In this document: one piece after another, positions 34,711-44,285 of the stretch
Layout: the number at the start of each line of letters is the position of its first letter
Numbering within the stretch: the first letter of the stretch is position 1
Made by a program: the position numbers and the translations under genes
The notes under the pieces: generated by a model
Told to the model about the DNA's origin: nothing
The model's input: the letters and a program-made list of their open reading frames with translations, nothing else
Databases searched by the model: none
Assembly: GCA_031291475.1 (NCBI GenBank)
Contig: JARLIY010000130.1
Coordinates: forward strand, 1 to 64,000
DNA: 64,000 nt
DNA from: Xanthobacteraceae bacterium
Lineage (GTDB): Bacteria; Pseudomonadota; Alphaproteobacteria; Rhizobiales; Xanthobacteraceae
Direction of reading: 5' to 3'

Positions 34711-35688
34711 TCACGGGATCAGGATGGAAGAACCCGTCGTGGCGCGACTTTCGAGATCGCGGTGCGCCTTTGCCGCGTCGCGCAATGCGTATTTCTGGTT
34801 GATCGGTATCTTCACCGCGCCGCTGCCAACGACGGCGAACAAATCGGCCGCCATCGCCAGCAAATCCTCGCGCTTGGCGCCGTAGGTATTGAGCGTCGGC
34901 CGGGTTGCGAACAACGAACCCTTGGTTTGCAAGAGGTTGATGTTGAAGGCCTCGATCGGTCCCGAGGCGGCGCCGAAACTCACGAACATGCCGAGCGGGC
35001 GAATGCAGTCGAGCGACGCCGGGTACGTATCCTTGCCGATGCTGTCATAGACCGCGGCGCACAGCTTGCCGCCGGTGATCTCTTTCACCCGCGCGACAAA
35101 ATCCTCGTCGCGATAAAGGATGGTGTGGTGGCAGCCATTGGCGCGCGCCAGTTCCGCCTTCTCTTTCGATCCCACCGTGCCGATCACGTTGACGCCGAGA
35201 TGGTTCGCCCATTGACAGAAGATAAGCCCGATGCCGCCGGCCGCGGCATGGATGAGCACGGTCATCCCGTTCTCGACCTTGAAGGTGCGGCGCAGGAGAT
35301 ACTGCACCGTCAGGCCCTTGAGCATCATGGCGGCGGCCTGCTCGTAGCTGACATTGGCGGGCAGCTTGACGGGGCGGTCGGCCTGGACATTGCGCTCCTG
35401 TGTGTAACATCCCGGCCCCTGAACATATGCGACGCGATCGCCGCGCTTGAACTCGCCGACGCCCGAACCGACATCGACGACCTCGCCGGCCGCTTCGTTG
35501 CCGAGCACGAACGGCAAGCCGCCGGGCGGCGGATAGGCGCCTTTGCGGAAATAGACGTCGGTGAAATTGACCCCGATGGCGTGCTGCTTCACTCGGACCT
35601 GGCCCGGCCCGGGAGCGGGAACGGCGATATCTTCGTAAGTCAGAACCTCGGGGCCGCCGAACTTATGCACGCGTATCGCAGCAACCAT
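34711..35688 (-). CDS. qor: Zinc-independent quinone oxidoreductase (MDR family)
   Basis: A 325-residue medium-chain dehydrogenase/reductase. The N-terminal IRVHKFGGPEVLTYEDI and VGVNFTD-type IGVNFTDVYFR are typical of QOR. The NADPH-binding AAAGGIGLIFCQWANHLG lies near residue 150, and there are no structural-zinc cysteines. It would reduce quinones with NADPH in the cytosol. The ATG at 35688 has a strong AAAGGAGAGG ribosome binding site 5 bases upstream, which decides this start over an in-frame ATG at 35736. Pcs lies upstream on the same strand. Confidence 0.9.
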   Translation of the reverse strand: MVAAIRVHKFGGPEVLTYEDIAVPAPGPGQVRVKQHAIGVNFTDVYFRKGAYPPPGGLPFVLGNEAAGEVVDVGSGVGEFKRGDRVAYVQGPGCYTQERNVQADRPVKLPANVSYEQAAAMMLKGLTVQYLLRRTFKVENGMTVLIHAAAGGIGLIFCQWANHLGVNVIGTVGSKEKAELARANGCHHTILYRDEDFVARVKEITGGKLCAAVYDSIGKDTYPASLDCIRPLGMFVSFGAASGPIEAFNINLLQTKGSLFATRPTLNTYGAKREDLLAMAADLFAVVGSGAVKIPINQKYALRDAAKAHRDLESRATTGSSILIP

Positions 35689-35763
35689 TTTCCTCTCCTT
35701 TGAGCCTGCCGCGCCCCTGTGCGGGAGCGCGATCATAGGTAGTCGGTAACGCGGCGCAAGGGA

Positions 35764-36474
35764 TCAATCGGCGCCGCGCAAGAGGCCAACGATGACGAAA
35801 TATATGGCGATGGCGCCGAGCATCGCCGCGACCCAAATGGGTGGATCGAGGTTTTGTGCGAGCGCGACCAGCGCCAGCAAAGCCCACGCCGCCAAAGCCG
35901 CCAGATTGAGCGCACGCCAGCGCGGCACCCGCACCGGATGGACGAAATGGATGGGCGCGAAAGTTGCCGCGGCGAGTGCCGCGACTGCAAGCGCGGCGAG
36001 CCACGGCGTGGGCTTGAGGACGAACAAATAAAACGCGGCCACGTTCCACAGCGCCGGGAAGCCGCGGAAATAGCTGTCGGACGTCTTCATGCGGCGGTCG
36101 GCGAAATAAAGCGCGCCGGTGACGACGACGATGAGACCGAGCGGAAGCGCGACGGCCGGCGGCAACAACCCACCGGCGGCGACGGCGTAGGCCGGCACGA
36201 ACACATAAGTGGCGAAATCGACCACGAAATCGAGCAGCTCGCCCGACCAGCGCGGCAAGAGTTCGGCCACCTTCAGCCGGCGCGCAAAGGTGCCGTCGAC
36301 GCCGTCGATGATGAGCGCGACCCCGAGCCAGAGGAACATCCGCGTCCAGGCGACGTTCACCGCCGCGATCAACGCCAGCAGCGCGCAGGCCGCGCCGCAG
36401 GCGGTAAAGACGTGGACGGCGAACGCGGCCGCGAGGCGCTGTCTTGTATAGACCTCGGACGACTTCGGTTCCAT
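35764..36474 (-). CDS. pcs: Phosphatidylcholine synthase
   Basis: A 236-residue multi-pass membrane enzyme that condenses CDP-diacylglycerol with choline, the one-step PC route of rhizobia and relatives. The CDP-alcohol phosphotransferase motif is complete: DGVDGTFARR then GELLDFVVDFATYVFVP, with four conserved Asp. About eight hydrophobic helices are visible. Length fits Sinorhizobium Pcs (about 240). It is divergent from the UbiH-like gene. Confidence 0.93.
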   Translation of the reverse strand: MEPKSSEVYTRQRLAAAFAVHVFTACGAACALLALIAAVNVAWTRMFLWLGVALIIDGVDGTFARRLKVAELLPRWSGELLDFVVDFATYVFVPAYAVAAGGLLPPAVALPLGLIVVVTGALYFADRRMKTSDSYFRGFPALWNVAAFYLFVLKPTPWLAALAVAALAAATFAPIHFVHPVRVPRWRALNLAALAAWALLALVALAQNLDPPIWVAAMLGAIAIYFVIVGLLRGAD

Positions 36475-36579
36475 CGTCGCGAACCTTACCCTTAAAGCGC
36501 AGGGAAGGTGCGCCGTCTTCCTTTGCTTGCTAACCTTTCGACATACATGTCCGGAAGCGAATTTTCACCGGGAATACCG

Positions 36580-37797
36580 ATGGCACTGAGAGACGGCGCA
36601 CAGGGAAGTATGACCGCCGAAGTCGCGGTCGTCGGCGGCGGGCCGGCCGGCCTCGTCAGCGCCATTGCGCTCAAGGCCGCGGGCGTCGACGTCCTGCTGG
36701 TCGCGCCTTCCCCTGCGGAGGATCACCGTACCACCGCGCTCCTCGCCGGATCGGTCACCGCGCTGACCACGCTTGGCGTCTGGGAGGCTTGCCGCCCGCA
36801 TGCGGCGCCGCTGGCGAGCATTCGCATCGTCGACGATACGCAGCGTCTTCTGCGCGCCCCCGAGGTCGTCTTCAACGCCGCGGAAATCGGCCTCGATGCC
36901 TTCGGCTACAACATCGAGAACCGGCATTTGCTCGCGGCGCTTTACGCGCATGCGTGGCGCCTGAGCATCCCGCACGTCGAGAGTGCCGCGGTTGCGATCG
37001 CAAGCGATTCCGACGGCGCCTCCGTCAAGCTTGCCGACGGGACAGCGCGTGTGCGCCTTGTCGTCGGCGCCGACGGGCAGCGCTCGCTCTGCCGCGCGGC
37101 GGCCGGCATCGGTACCGATCGCCGCGCCTATCCGCAGACCGCGCTGACGCTCAACCTCGCGCATGACCGGCCGCATCACGACGCGGCAACGGAATTCCAT
37201 ACCCGCAGCGGCCCGTTCACCCTGGTTCCCCTGCCCGGCCGGCGTTCGAGCCTCGTCTGCGTGCTCGACCCGGCGCACGCGGCGGAACTTGCGGCAATGG
37301 AAGACGCGGAGCTTTCGGCAGAGATCGAGCGCCGCGCCCATTCGCTGTTCGGCAAAATGCGCGTCGAAGCCAGACGCGGCGTTTTTCCGCTCGCCATCGA
37401 GACCGCGCATGCCTTTGCGCGCGGACGTATCGCGCTCGTCGGCGAGGCCGCGCATGTCGTGCCGCCGATCGGCGCGCAGGGGCTCAATCTCGGGCTGCGC
37501 GACGCCGCGAGCCTCGCCGAAATCGTCGCCGACGCGCGGCGGCAAAACTGCGATCTCGGCGCGCCGGCAATCCTCGCGCGCTACGACGCCGAGCGCCGCG
37601 CCGACGCCACGAGCCGCCGGATCGCGATCGACTGGCTCAATCGCAGCCTGCTCACTGATTTCCTTCCGGTCCAGGGCGTGCGCGGGCTTTCGCTCTACCT
37701 CGTCGACCGCATCGGGCCGCTGCGCCGGGCGCTGATGCGCGAAGGCGTCGCTCCGGCCGCCTCGCAACCCCGCCTGATGCGCGGCGAGATGGTGTGA
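36580..37797 (+). CDS. UbiH/UbiF/COQ6-type FAD monooxygenase
   Basis: A 405-residue flavoprotein hydroxylase. The FAD dinucleotide fold VVGGGPAGLVSAIAL starts near residue 16, the DG motif is GADGQRSLC, and the GD-type motif reads GEAAHVVPPIGAQGLNLGL (Glu in place of the usual Asp). Such enzymes hydroxylate ubiquinone precursors. The Asp-to-Glu change is conservative and probably tolerated. The ATG at 36580 is preferred; ATG 36508 and 36610 are alternatives. It stands divergent from pcs. Confidence 0.88.
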   Translation: MALRDGAQGSMTAEVAVVGGGPAGLVSAIALKAAGVDVLLVAPSPAEDHRTTALLAGSVTALTTLGVWEACRPHAAPLASIRIVDDTQRLLRAPEVVFNAAEIGLDAFGYNIENRHLLAALYAHAWRLSIPHVESAAVAIASDSDGASVKLADGTARVRLVVGADGQRSLCRAAAGIGTDRRAYPQTALTLNLAHDRPHHDAATEFHTRSGPFTLVPLPGRRSSLVCVLDPAHAAELAAMEDAELSAEIERRAHSLFGKMRVEARRGVFPLAIETAHAFARGRIALVGEAAHVVPPIGAQGLNLGLRDAASLAEIVADARRQNCDLGAPAILARYDAERRADATSRRIAIDWLNRSLLTDFLPVQGVRGLSLYLVDRIGPLRRALMREGVAPAASQPRLMRGEMV

Positions 37798-37892
37798 AAG
37801 GCGGCAGATCCCCGGCATGATTGCCGTGAAAAACGGCTTGGCGACGCCGCGCCGTTCATCCTACCGTGGCTATCGGGCTCAGGAATCATCGC

Positions 37893-38945
37893 ATGAAGTT
37901 ACCGCGCAACTTTTTCAAGCCGCTCGCGATCGGGGCGCCGGCGCCGTTGCGCGAATTGCCGCTCAAGCTCGAGCGCATGATCCATTTCGTGCCGCCGCAC
38001 ATCGAGAAGATGCGCGCCAAGGTGCCTGACCTCATCCATCAGGTCGATGTGGTCCTCGGCAATCTCGAAGACGCCATTCCCGCCGACGCCAAGGAAGCGG
38101 CGCGCTCGGGCTTCATCGCCATGGCGAAGGCATCCGATTTCGGCGCCACGGGCTTGTGGACGCGCATCAACGCGCTCAACTCGCCGTGGGTGCTCGACGA
38201 CATTTGCGACATCGTCGCCGCCATCGGGCAAAAACTCGACGTCATCATGCTGCCGAAGGTCGAGGGCGCGTGGGACATCCATTATCTCGACCAGCTGCTC
38301 GCCCAGCTTGAAGCCAGGCACGCGGTCACAAAACCGATCCTCATCCACGCCATCCTCGAAACCGCCGAGGGCGTGAACAATGTCGAAGCGATCGCCAGCG
38401 CTTCCCCGCGCATGCACGGCATCAGCCTCGGTCCGGCCGACCTCGCTGCCTCGCGCGCGATGAAAACGACTCGGGTGGGCGGCGGCCATCCCGACTACAA
38501 GGTGCTGGCCGATGCCGCGCCTGGGAGCACGGGGGGAACCAAGCGCGCCGCTTATCAACAGGATCTTTGGCACTACACCATCGCCAAAATGGTCGACGCC
38601 TGCGCCGCCGCCGGCATCAAGGCGTTTTACGGTCCGTTCGGCGATTTCGCCGACGCCGCCGCCTGCGAGGCGCAGTTCCGCAACAGTTTCCTCGTGGGAT
38701 GCGCCGGCGCCTGGACGCTGCATCCGAGCCAGGTCGCGATCGCCAAACGCGTGTTTTCGCCGGATCCGGCCGAGGTTGCCTTTGCGAAAAAAATCATAGC
38801 CGCCATGCCCGACGGCAGCGGGGCGGTGATGATTGACGGCAAGATGCAGGACGACGCCACCTGGAAACAGGCCAAGGTGCTGGTCGATCTCGCCCGCCTG
38901 GTCGCTGCCAAGGATCCGGAAATGGCGACACGGTACGGGCTATGA
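37893..38945 (+). CDS. HpcH/HpaI-family CoA-ester lyase (malyl-CoA lyase-like)
   Basis: A 350-residue CitE/malyl-CoA lyase-like TIM barrel. Metal and CoA contacts appear in [35 protein letters not shown] and [18 protein letters not shown] long C-terminal arm with [19 protein letters not shown] covers the active site. It may cleave L-malyl-CoA or beta-methylmalyl-CoA to glyoxylate plus acetyl- or propionyl-CoA. Neighbours do not fix the pathway. The ATG at 37893 gives the usual [14 protein letters not shown] opening. Confidence 0.85.
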   Translation: MKLPRNFFKPLAIGAPAPLRELPLKLERMIHFVPPHIEKMRAKVPDLIHQVDVVLGNLEDAIPADAKEAARSGFIAMAKASDFGATGLWTRINALNSPWVLDDICDIVAAIGQKLDVIMLPKVEGAWDIHYLDQLLAQLEARHAVTKPILIHAILETAEGVNNVEAIASASPRMHGISLGPADLAASRAMKTTRVGGGHPDYKVLADAAPGSTGGTKRAAYQQDLWHYTIAKMVDACAAAGIKAFYGPFGDFADAAACEAQFRNSFLVGCAGAWTLHPSQVAIAKRVFSPDPAEVAFAKKIIAAMPDGSGAVMIDGKMQDDATWKQAKVLVDLARLVAAKDPEMATRYGL

Positions 38946-38978
38946 AACGAGCCGTGAATCATGTCATGAATTGCGGCG

Positions 38979-38992
38979 TGAACGAACGTTCA
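38979..38992. promoter_or_regulatory. 14-bp perfect palindrome upstream of hspQ
   Basis: TGAACGAACGTTCA is a perfect 6-2-6 palindrome 77 bases before the hspQ ATG and 34 bases after the lyase stop. The size and symmetry suit a repressor or activator operator. No known operator consensus is matched with confidence. Confidence 0.35.
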
Positions 38993-39006
38993 GCGTTTGG
39001 TCAGCG

Positions 39007-39043
39007 GCGCGCCACAATCGTGGCATTGCATTGTGGCGGCGCG
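39007..39043. other. Stem-loop in the hspQ leader
   Basis: CGCCACAAT (39010-39018) pairs perfectly with ATTGTGGCG (39030-39038) around CGTGGCATTGC, and the stem extends with a bulge into GCGC/GCGC flanks. It sits about 30 bases before the hspQ ATG. It may end the upstream mRNA or influence hspQ translation. Confidence 0.45.
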
Positions 39044-39068
39044 CGCGCCGCGCAAGAGGTCTAAAACG

Positions 39069-39413
39069 ATGCCTGCTGTCACCGGCAAGATTCGCAACGC
39101 CAAATATCAGATCGGCCAGGTCGTGCGGCACCGGCTGTTTCCATTCCGCGGCGTGGTCTTCGATATCGATCCGATCTTCAGCAATACCGAAGAATGGTAC
39201 GAGTCGATCCCCGCCGACGTACGGCCGCACAAGGATCAGCCGTTCTATCATCTGTTCGCCGAAAACGACGAGAGCGAATACATCGCCTACGTCTCCGAGC
39301 AAAACCTGGTGCCGGACAACAGCGGCGAGCCGGTGCGCCATCCGCAGGTCGCCGAAGTTTTCGTCGATGACGGCAACGGCGGCTATCGCCCGCGCGCGGC
39401 GATGCGGCACTGA
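39069..39413 (+). CDS. hspQ: Heat shock protein HspQ (YccV-like)
   Basis: A 114-residue HspQ, once called a hemimethylated-DNA-binding YccV protein. The domain is recognisable as YQIGQVVRHRLFPFRGVVFD, EEWYESIP, PFYHLFAEN and YIAYVSEQNL. HspQ delivers or modulates substrates of Lon-type proteolysis in enterobacteria. An AAGAGGTC ribosome binding site precedes the ATG at 39069. It lies alone between the CoA lyase and a convergent IalB-like gene. Confidence 0.92.
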   Translation: MPAVTGKIRNAKYQIGQVVRHRLFPFRGVVFDIDPIFSNTEEWYESIPADVRPHKDQPFYHLFAENDESEYIAYVSEQNLVPDNSGEPVRHPQVAEVFVDDGNGGYRPRAAMRH

Positions 39414-39667
39414 ACGAAAACGAATCCGCAGGAGAGAGACGTTTGCATCAACGCGTGCACGCTGCCGGGCGAGCTTGTGACCGTCCGCACGCCATGATAA
39501 TTTTTGGCTCCGATCCACAGGTGGCTCGGATGCGCGGTTGCATGTATCCGCCGCGGTTGCGCGTGTTTGCTGTTGTCGCCTATCCCGCAGAGCCGCCGTC
39601 CGAGCCTTCCGACATTTGCAATATCGGCGGCGTGCACGCCTGCTGATGCGGTCGTTGACCGCGCCGG

Positions 39668-40612
39668 TTACTGGGTCTTGCCGCCTGCCGGCGGCGGCGC
39701 CGCCTGCGAGGTCGGCGCACCCTGCTGGCTCTCGAGCTTCTTGCGCGCTTCGTCGGCGCGCCGTTGCAGTTCTTCTTGCAATTTCTTCTGCTGCTCTTCG
39801 AACACTTTGGGGTCGGTCGGCGGCCCGTCATAGGCCTTGGCGAAATCGGTCAGCGGCATCACGATGCTGATCGGCTGACCGGTCGCATTGATGGCCTGGA
39901 TGACGAGGCCCTGCCCTTTCTTGAGCTTGCCGATCATGTCCGCATTGGCCTCGTAGTCCGCCATGCAGCCATTGGTGAAACAGATCACATAAGGCGCAGT
40001 CATCGGCTGATTTTGATCGATGATGACGCGCGTGCCGTGACCGAGCTGCATGCCGAGCGGCAGCGTGATGCGCAAAAGCTTGTGCTCCTGGCCCTCGGGC
40101 TCGATCAGCACGGCGGCGAGCACCGGCTGGCCCGATTCCACGCGCGCGTCCTTGCCGGTGAAGCAGACTTCCTTGGCATCAGGCGGCGGCGTCTGTCCCG
40201 GCTGCCCCTTGAGGCAGAATTTGGTCCATGGAGAGAAGATCAATTGCACCGACTGCTGACCGTTCTGTATTTGCTGGCCTTGGGGCGCCCCTTGTGCCGC
40301 CGCCGGCTGGTCGGCGGGCGCGGCATTTTGCGGCGCATCCGTTTTGGCGGGCTTAGCCGGCTTCTTGGCCGGAGGCTTCGGTTTGGCGGCGGGGGCCGGG
40401 GCCTGAGCGGGCGGCGCTGCGTTATCGGACTGCGCGAACGCATCGGTAGCGACCGCAAGCGCGAGCGCGGCCGCCACGGGCACGCTCAACGCGATCGTCT
40501 TGCTGAAAGTCTTGGCGAAGGTCTTGGCAAAGTTCGCCGCAAAAGTCTGCGCCGTAGCGGCAAACGCCCGGCTCGCCGGCTTCGCCGCGACCGACGCGAT
40601 CCAATAGGTCAT
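39668..40612 (-). CDS. Invasion-associated locus B (IalB) family secreted protein
   Basis: A 314-residue exported protein. After an Ala/Phe/Lys-rich N-terminus (repeated xxFAK-like units at about 20-38), a hydrophobic signal ALSVPVAAALALAVATDAFAQ ends in an AxA site. A Pro/Ala/Lys-rich spacer (50-100) precedes the IalB domain with WTKFCLKG, KEVCFTG, LPLGMQLGHGTRV and VICFTNGCMADYEA; these cysteines are probably disulfide-bonded. The C-terminus is a charged coiled coil (EEQQKKLQEELQRRADEARK). IalB proteins are periplasmic or surface-exposed in Bartonella and Brucella; here the role is unknown. The signal is unusually far in (about 35 residues). Confidence 0.82.
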   Translation of the reverse strand: MTYWIASVAAKPASRAFAATAQTFAANFAKTFAKTFSKTIALSVPVAAALALAVATDAFAQSDNAAPPAQAPAPAAKPKPPAKKPAKPAKTDAPQNAAPADQPAAAQGAPQGQQIQNGQQSVQLIFSPWTKFCLKGQPGQTPPPDAKEVCFTGKDARVESGQPVLAAVLIEPEGQEHKLLRITLPLGMQLGHGTRVIIDQNQPMTAPYVICFTNGCMADYEANADMIGKLKKGQGLVIQAINATGQPISIVMPLTDFAKAYDGPPTDPKVFEEQQKKLQEELQRRADEARKKLESQQGAPTSQAAPPPAGGKTQ

Positions 40613-40887
40613 GAGAAATGGTCCCTTTTTAGTGCTGCCGCCAGCAAATCGATGCCGATCGACTTGCGCGTTACCTGTTCCTGGCGTCGGCCCGCGCGCC
40701 ACGCCGAGCGGGGCCCCTAGTCGACGGTCATTCGACGCAGATTGCGGCAACAGCGTGACACCGCGATCCGGCAAGGACCTCCCGATAGCCCACTTTGGCC
40801 GGGAGATAAAGCGTACACGCATATTCTGTTACATTGCCGGTTCCCAATCCGAATCGTGCCTCAGTCCCGCTTGCGCCCATGCCCGCC

Positions 40888-42708
40888 ATGCCCCACGTCC
40901 GCGCCGCCTTCCTCGCCTGCGCCGCCTTGTGCGCGGCGTTCGCGGTTTTTGCCGGTGCGACGCCGGCGATGGCGGAAGCCGCGCATGCCATCGCCATGCG
41001 TGGGGCGCCGGCATTGCCCGACGATTTTGCCGTAGCGCCTTATGCCGATGCCGACGCGCCGCAGGGCGGACGGCTGGTGCAGGGCGTGCTCGGGACCTTC
41101 GACAGCCTCAATCCGTTCATCGTCAAAGGCCTCCCCGTCCAGCCGATCCGCGGCTATGTGGTCGAAAGTCTGATGGCGCGCGGCTACGACGAACCGTTCA
41201 CGCTTTACGGCCTGCTCGCGCGCACGGTCGAAACCGACGATGCACGGACCTTCGTCACCTTCACGCTCGATGCCGCCGCGCGCTTCTCCGACGGCGTGCC
41301 GGTGACCGCAGCCGACGTGGTGTTCTCCTGGCGGCTCCTGCGCGATCACGGCCGCCCCGGCCACCGCGCCTATTATTCCAAGGTGGCCAAAGCCGAGGCG
41401 CTCGATGCGCGTACGGTGCGCTTCGATCTCGGCGGCAGCAACGATCGCGAGCTGCCCCTCATCCTCGGACTGATGCCGGTCCTGCCCCAGCATGCGAGCG
41501 ATGTGGCGACCTTCGAGGACACGACATTGGCGAAACCGGTCGGCAGCGGCCCCTATGTCGTCGCCGAGGTCGATACCGGCAAGAGCATCACATTCAGGCG
41601 CGATCCGAATTACTGGGGCCGCGGGCTGCCGATCAATCGCGGCTTGTGGAATTTCGCCGAGTTGCGCTTCGACTATTATCGCGACACCAACGCCTATTTC
41701 GAGGGCTTCAAGACCGGGCTGTACGACGTGCGCAGCGAGATCGATCCGAGCCGCTGGAAGACCGGTTACGACGTCCCCGCCGTGCGCGATGGGCGCATCG
41801 TCAAGGAGGCATTCACCAACGGCCTGCCGAAGCTCGCCTCCGCGTTCGTCTTCAACACCCGGCGGCCGGTGTTCTCCGATATTCGCGTGCGCCAGGCGAT
41901 TTCGCTTTTGTTCGACGCCGAATGGGTCAACCACAATTTTTTCTTCGATCTTTATCGGCGCAGCACGAGCTTCTTCGACGATTCCGAACTCTCGGCCTAC
42001 CACCGGCCCGCGGACGCGCGCGAGCGCGCGCTCTTGGCGCCGTTTGCCGACGCGGTTCGCGCCGACGTGCTCGACGGCACCTGGTCGCCGCCGGTCACCG
42101 ACGGCTCGGGCCGCGACCGCAAGAGCCTGCGCGAGGCGCTGGCGCTGTTCGCCGCCGCCGGCTACGAGCTCAAAGGCACGACCTTGCGCGAACGCGCCGG
42201 CGGGCGGGCGCTCGGCTTCGAGATTTTGGTCACCAGCCGCGACGACGAGCGCCTGGCGCTCGCCTTCTCCAACAACCTCGCGCGCGCCGGCATCGACGCG
42301 CGCGTGCGCCAAGTCGACGCCGTGCAATACGATCAGCGCCGCCTCGCCTTCGATTTCGACATGATCGAATACCGTTGGGAGGAATCGCTTTCGCCCGGCA
42401 ACGAGCAAGCCATCTATTGGGGCTCGGCCGCCGCCGATGAGCAGGGCTCGCGCAATTACATGGGCGTGCGCAGCGCGGGCATCAACGCCATGATCGCCGC
42501 CTTGCTGCGCGCGCGCGAGCGGCCCGATTTCGTCGCCGCGGTGCGCGCGCTCGACCGCCTGCTGGTTTCCGGCAGCTACGTCGTGCCGCTGTTTTATTTG
42601 CCCGAGCAATGGGTGGCGCGCTGGACCTCCATCGCCCATCCGGCGCGCACGTCGCTGTTCGGCTATCTGCCGGAAACCTGGTGGCATCAACCGAAGGCGC
42701 TGCAATGA
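40888..42708 (+). CDS. Extracellular solute-binding protein, family 5 (YejA-like)
   Basis: A 606-residue periplasmic binding protein of the oligopeptide/microcin C class. A Sec signal (HVRAAFLACAALCAAFAVFA then GATPAMAEA) is followed by YADADAPQGGRLVQGVLGTF, DSLNPFI, FSDGVPVTAADVVFSWRLL and the VGSGPYVV block typical of YejA. The late segment FDFDMIEYRWEESLSPGNEQ matches the same subgroup. No permease or ATPase gene is adjacent, so it would need transport partners encoded elsewhere. ATG 40888 is used; ATG 40879 is nearly equal. The AMP-binding gene starts inside its stop codon. Confidence 0.9.
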   Translation: MPHVRAAFLACAALCAAFAVFAGATPAMAEAAHAIAMRGAPALPDDFAVAPYADADAPQGGRLVQGVLGTFDSLNPFIVKGLPVQPIRGYVVESLMARGYDEPFTLYGLLARTVETDDARTFVTFTLDAAARFSDGVPVTAADVVFSWRLLRDHGRPGHRAYYSKVAKAEALDARTVRFDLGGSNDRELPLILGLMPVLPQHASDVATFEDTTLAKPVGSGPYVVAEVDTGKSITFRRDPNYWGRGLPINRGLWNFAELRFDYYRDTNAYFEGFKTGLYDVRSEIDPSRWKTGYDVPAVRDGRIVKEAFTNGLPKLASAFVFNTRRPVFSDIRVRQAISLLFDAEWVNHNFFFDLYRRSTSFFDDSELSAYHRPADARERALLAPFADAVRADVLDGTWSPPVTDGSGRDRKSLREALALFAAAGYELKGTTLRERAGGRALGFEILVTSRDDERLALAFSNNLARAGIDARVRQVDAVQYDQRRLAFDFDMIEYRWEESLSPGNEQAIYWGSAAADEQGSRNYMGVRSAGINAMIAALLRARERPDFVAAVRALDRLLVSGSYVVPLFYLPEQWVARWTSIAHPARTSLFGYLPETWWHQPKALQ

Positions 42709-44285
42709 TCCTCGGCGAGCGAGAGCCGCGGCGCGGCGCCAACAGCCTGACCGTCGAGGCGGTATTCCGCAGCCTCGCGCGGCGGCATCCCAAGGCGCTG
42801 GCGCTCGCCGATCCGGATAATCGCGAAACTTTCACCGACAGCGCGCCGCGGCGGCTAACTTACGCCGAGGCCGACCGCGCTGTCACGGCGATCGCCGCCC
42901 GGCTCCGCCATATGGGGCTGCCGACCGACGCCATCGTCGGCATTCAACTCCCCAACATCGTCGAGAACAGTCTCGCCATGTTCGGCATCTGGCGCGCGGG
43001 CATGATCGTCGCGCCGCTGCCGCTGCTCTGGCGGCGCGCCGACGCGGTCGCGGCGCTGGCGCGCATCGGCGCTAAGGCCCTGATCAGTTGCGGCCATGTC
43101 GGCGCGTTCTCTCATTGCCAATTCGCCATGAGCGTCGCCGCCGACGTATTCTCCATCCGCTACGTTTGCGGTTTCGGCAAAAACCTGCCCGACGGCGTGG
43201 TGCCGCTCGACGATTTGCTGGACGCGGAAAAAGCGGAAAAAATCGGGCCGCTGCCGGCAACCGACGCCGACCGACAGACTGGCGAGCGAGGGAATAATGC
43301 CGCGGCGCATCTTGCCGCCGTCACCTTCGACGTCGGCGAACGCGGCGTCGTGCCGGTCGCGCGCAATCATGCCGAGCTGTTCGCCGGCGGGCTTGCCGTG
43401 CTCCTGGAAAGCGGGATCGCGGAAGGCTCCACGATCCTGTCGGCGATCGTGCCCTCCTCCTTCGGCGGCATCTGCCTGACGCTCTTGCCCTGGCTGCTCT
43501 CTGGCGGCGCGCTCCTGCTTCATCATCCCTTCGATGCCGCCGTTCTCGCCCGGCAGCAGCGCCGCGAGCGCTGCGGTACGTTGGTCCTGCCGGGTCCGGT
43601 CGCCTTGCGCCTCGCCGAGACCAGCGCCTTCGTGCTCGAAGGTCCCGCATGCGTGATTGCCGCCTGGCGCGCGCCGGAGCGGCTGACCGACAGCGCGGCC
43701 TGGCGCGAGCCGAACACCGTCCTCGTCGATGTCCCGATCTTTGGCGAAGCGGCTCTTGCCGCCGAACGCCGCGGCGCCGACGGCAAGCCCGAGCCGCTGC
43801 CGCTCGGCCCGATCGTTGCGCCGCGGGGAAGCCCGGACGCCGTCGTGGTCGCCGAACTGACGCCAACCGCTGCCGGCACATTGGCCATGCGCGGGCCGAT
43901 GGTGCCGCATCATTCCTTCCCGCCCGGAATCGAACGCTCTGGCCTGCCCTATTTCAAGATCGGCGAGCGCGGACTGGTCGACACCGGCTACGCCTGCCGC
44001 GCCGACTCCGTCACCGGGACCATCGTCATCACCGGCGCGCCAACGGGCATCGTCAGCGTCGGCGGCTACCGCTTCCCGCTGCGCAACCTGCAAGACGTGG
44101 TCGGCCGCATCGATGCCGGCGCGACGCTCGGCGCGCTGCCCGATCCGCTGACCGGCCAGCGTTTGAGCGGCCAGGCCACCGACCGCCTGACCATGCAGGC
44201 GGCGCTCAATGCGGTCGGGGTCAATCCGCTGGTGGTCGCGGCCTTCGGCGATCGAGGGGAACGACTGGCCGCCCCACATGATTAG
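42705..44285 (+). CDS. Adenylate-forming (acyl-CoA synthetase-like) probable pseudoenzyme
   Basis: A 526-residue protein with the N-terminal fold of AMP-dependent ligases (RRLTYAEADRAVTAIAARLR, then VGIQLPNIVENSLAMFGIWR). The A3 loop, normally [ST]SGTTGxPKG, is replaced by FDVGERGVVPVARNH. The usual A5 FGxTE and A7 YRTGD are not found (a YFKIGERG segment stands in), and no C-terminal catalytic Lys context (PKTxxGK) is seen. It is thus unlikely to adenylate. The ATG overlaps the binding-protein stop (ATGA), so it is coupled to it. A ligand-binding or regulatory role is only a guess. Confidence 0.8.
   Translation: MILGEREPRRGANSLTVEAVFRSLARRHPKALALADPDNRETFTDSAPRRLTYAEADRAVTAIAARLRHMGLPTDAIVGIQLPNIVENSLAMFGIWRAGMIVAPLPLLWRRADAVAALARIGAKALISCGHVGAFSHCQFAMSVAADVFSIRYVCGFGKNLPDGVVPLDDLLDAEKAEKIGPLPATDADRQTGERGNNAAAHLAAVTFDVGERGVVPVARNHAELFAGGLAVLLESGIAEGSTILSAIVPSSFGGICLTLLPWLLSGGALLLHHPFDAAVLARQQRRERCGTLVLPGPVALRLAETSAFVLEGPACVIAAWRAPERLTDSAAWREPNTVLVDVPIFGEAALAAERRGADGKPEPLPLGPIVAPRGSPDAVVVAELTPTAAGTLAMRGPMVPHHSFPPGIERSGLPYFKIGERGLVDTGYACRADSVTGTIVITGAPTGIVSVGGYRFPLRNLQDVVGRIDAGATLGALPDPLTGQRLSGQATDRLTMQAALNAVGVNPLVVAAFGDRGERLAAPHD

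Noticed and set aside
36565-37818. A 417-codon open frame on the minus strand across the UbiH-like gene
   Set aside because: Antisense to a flavoprotein with clear FAD motifs; no family features of its own.
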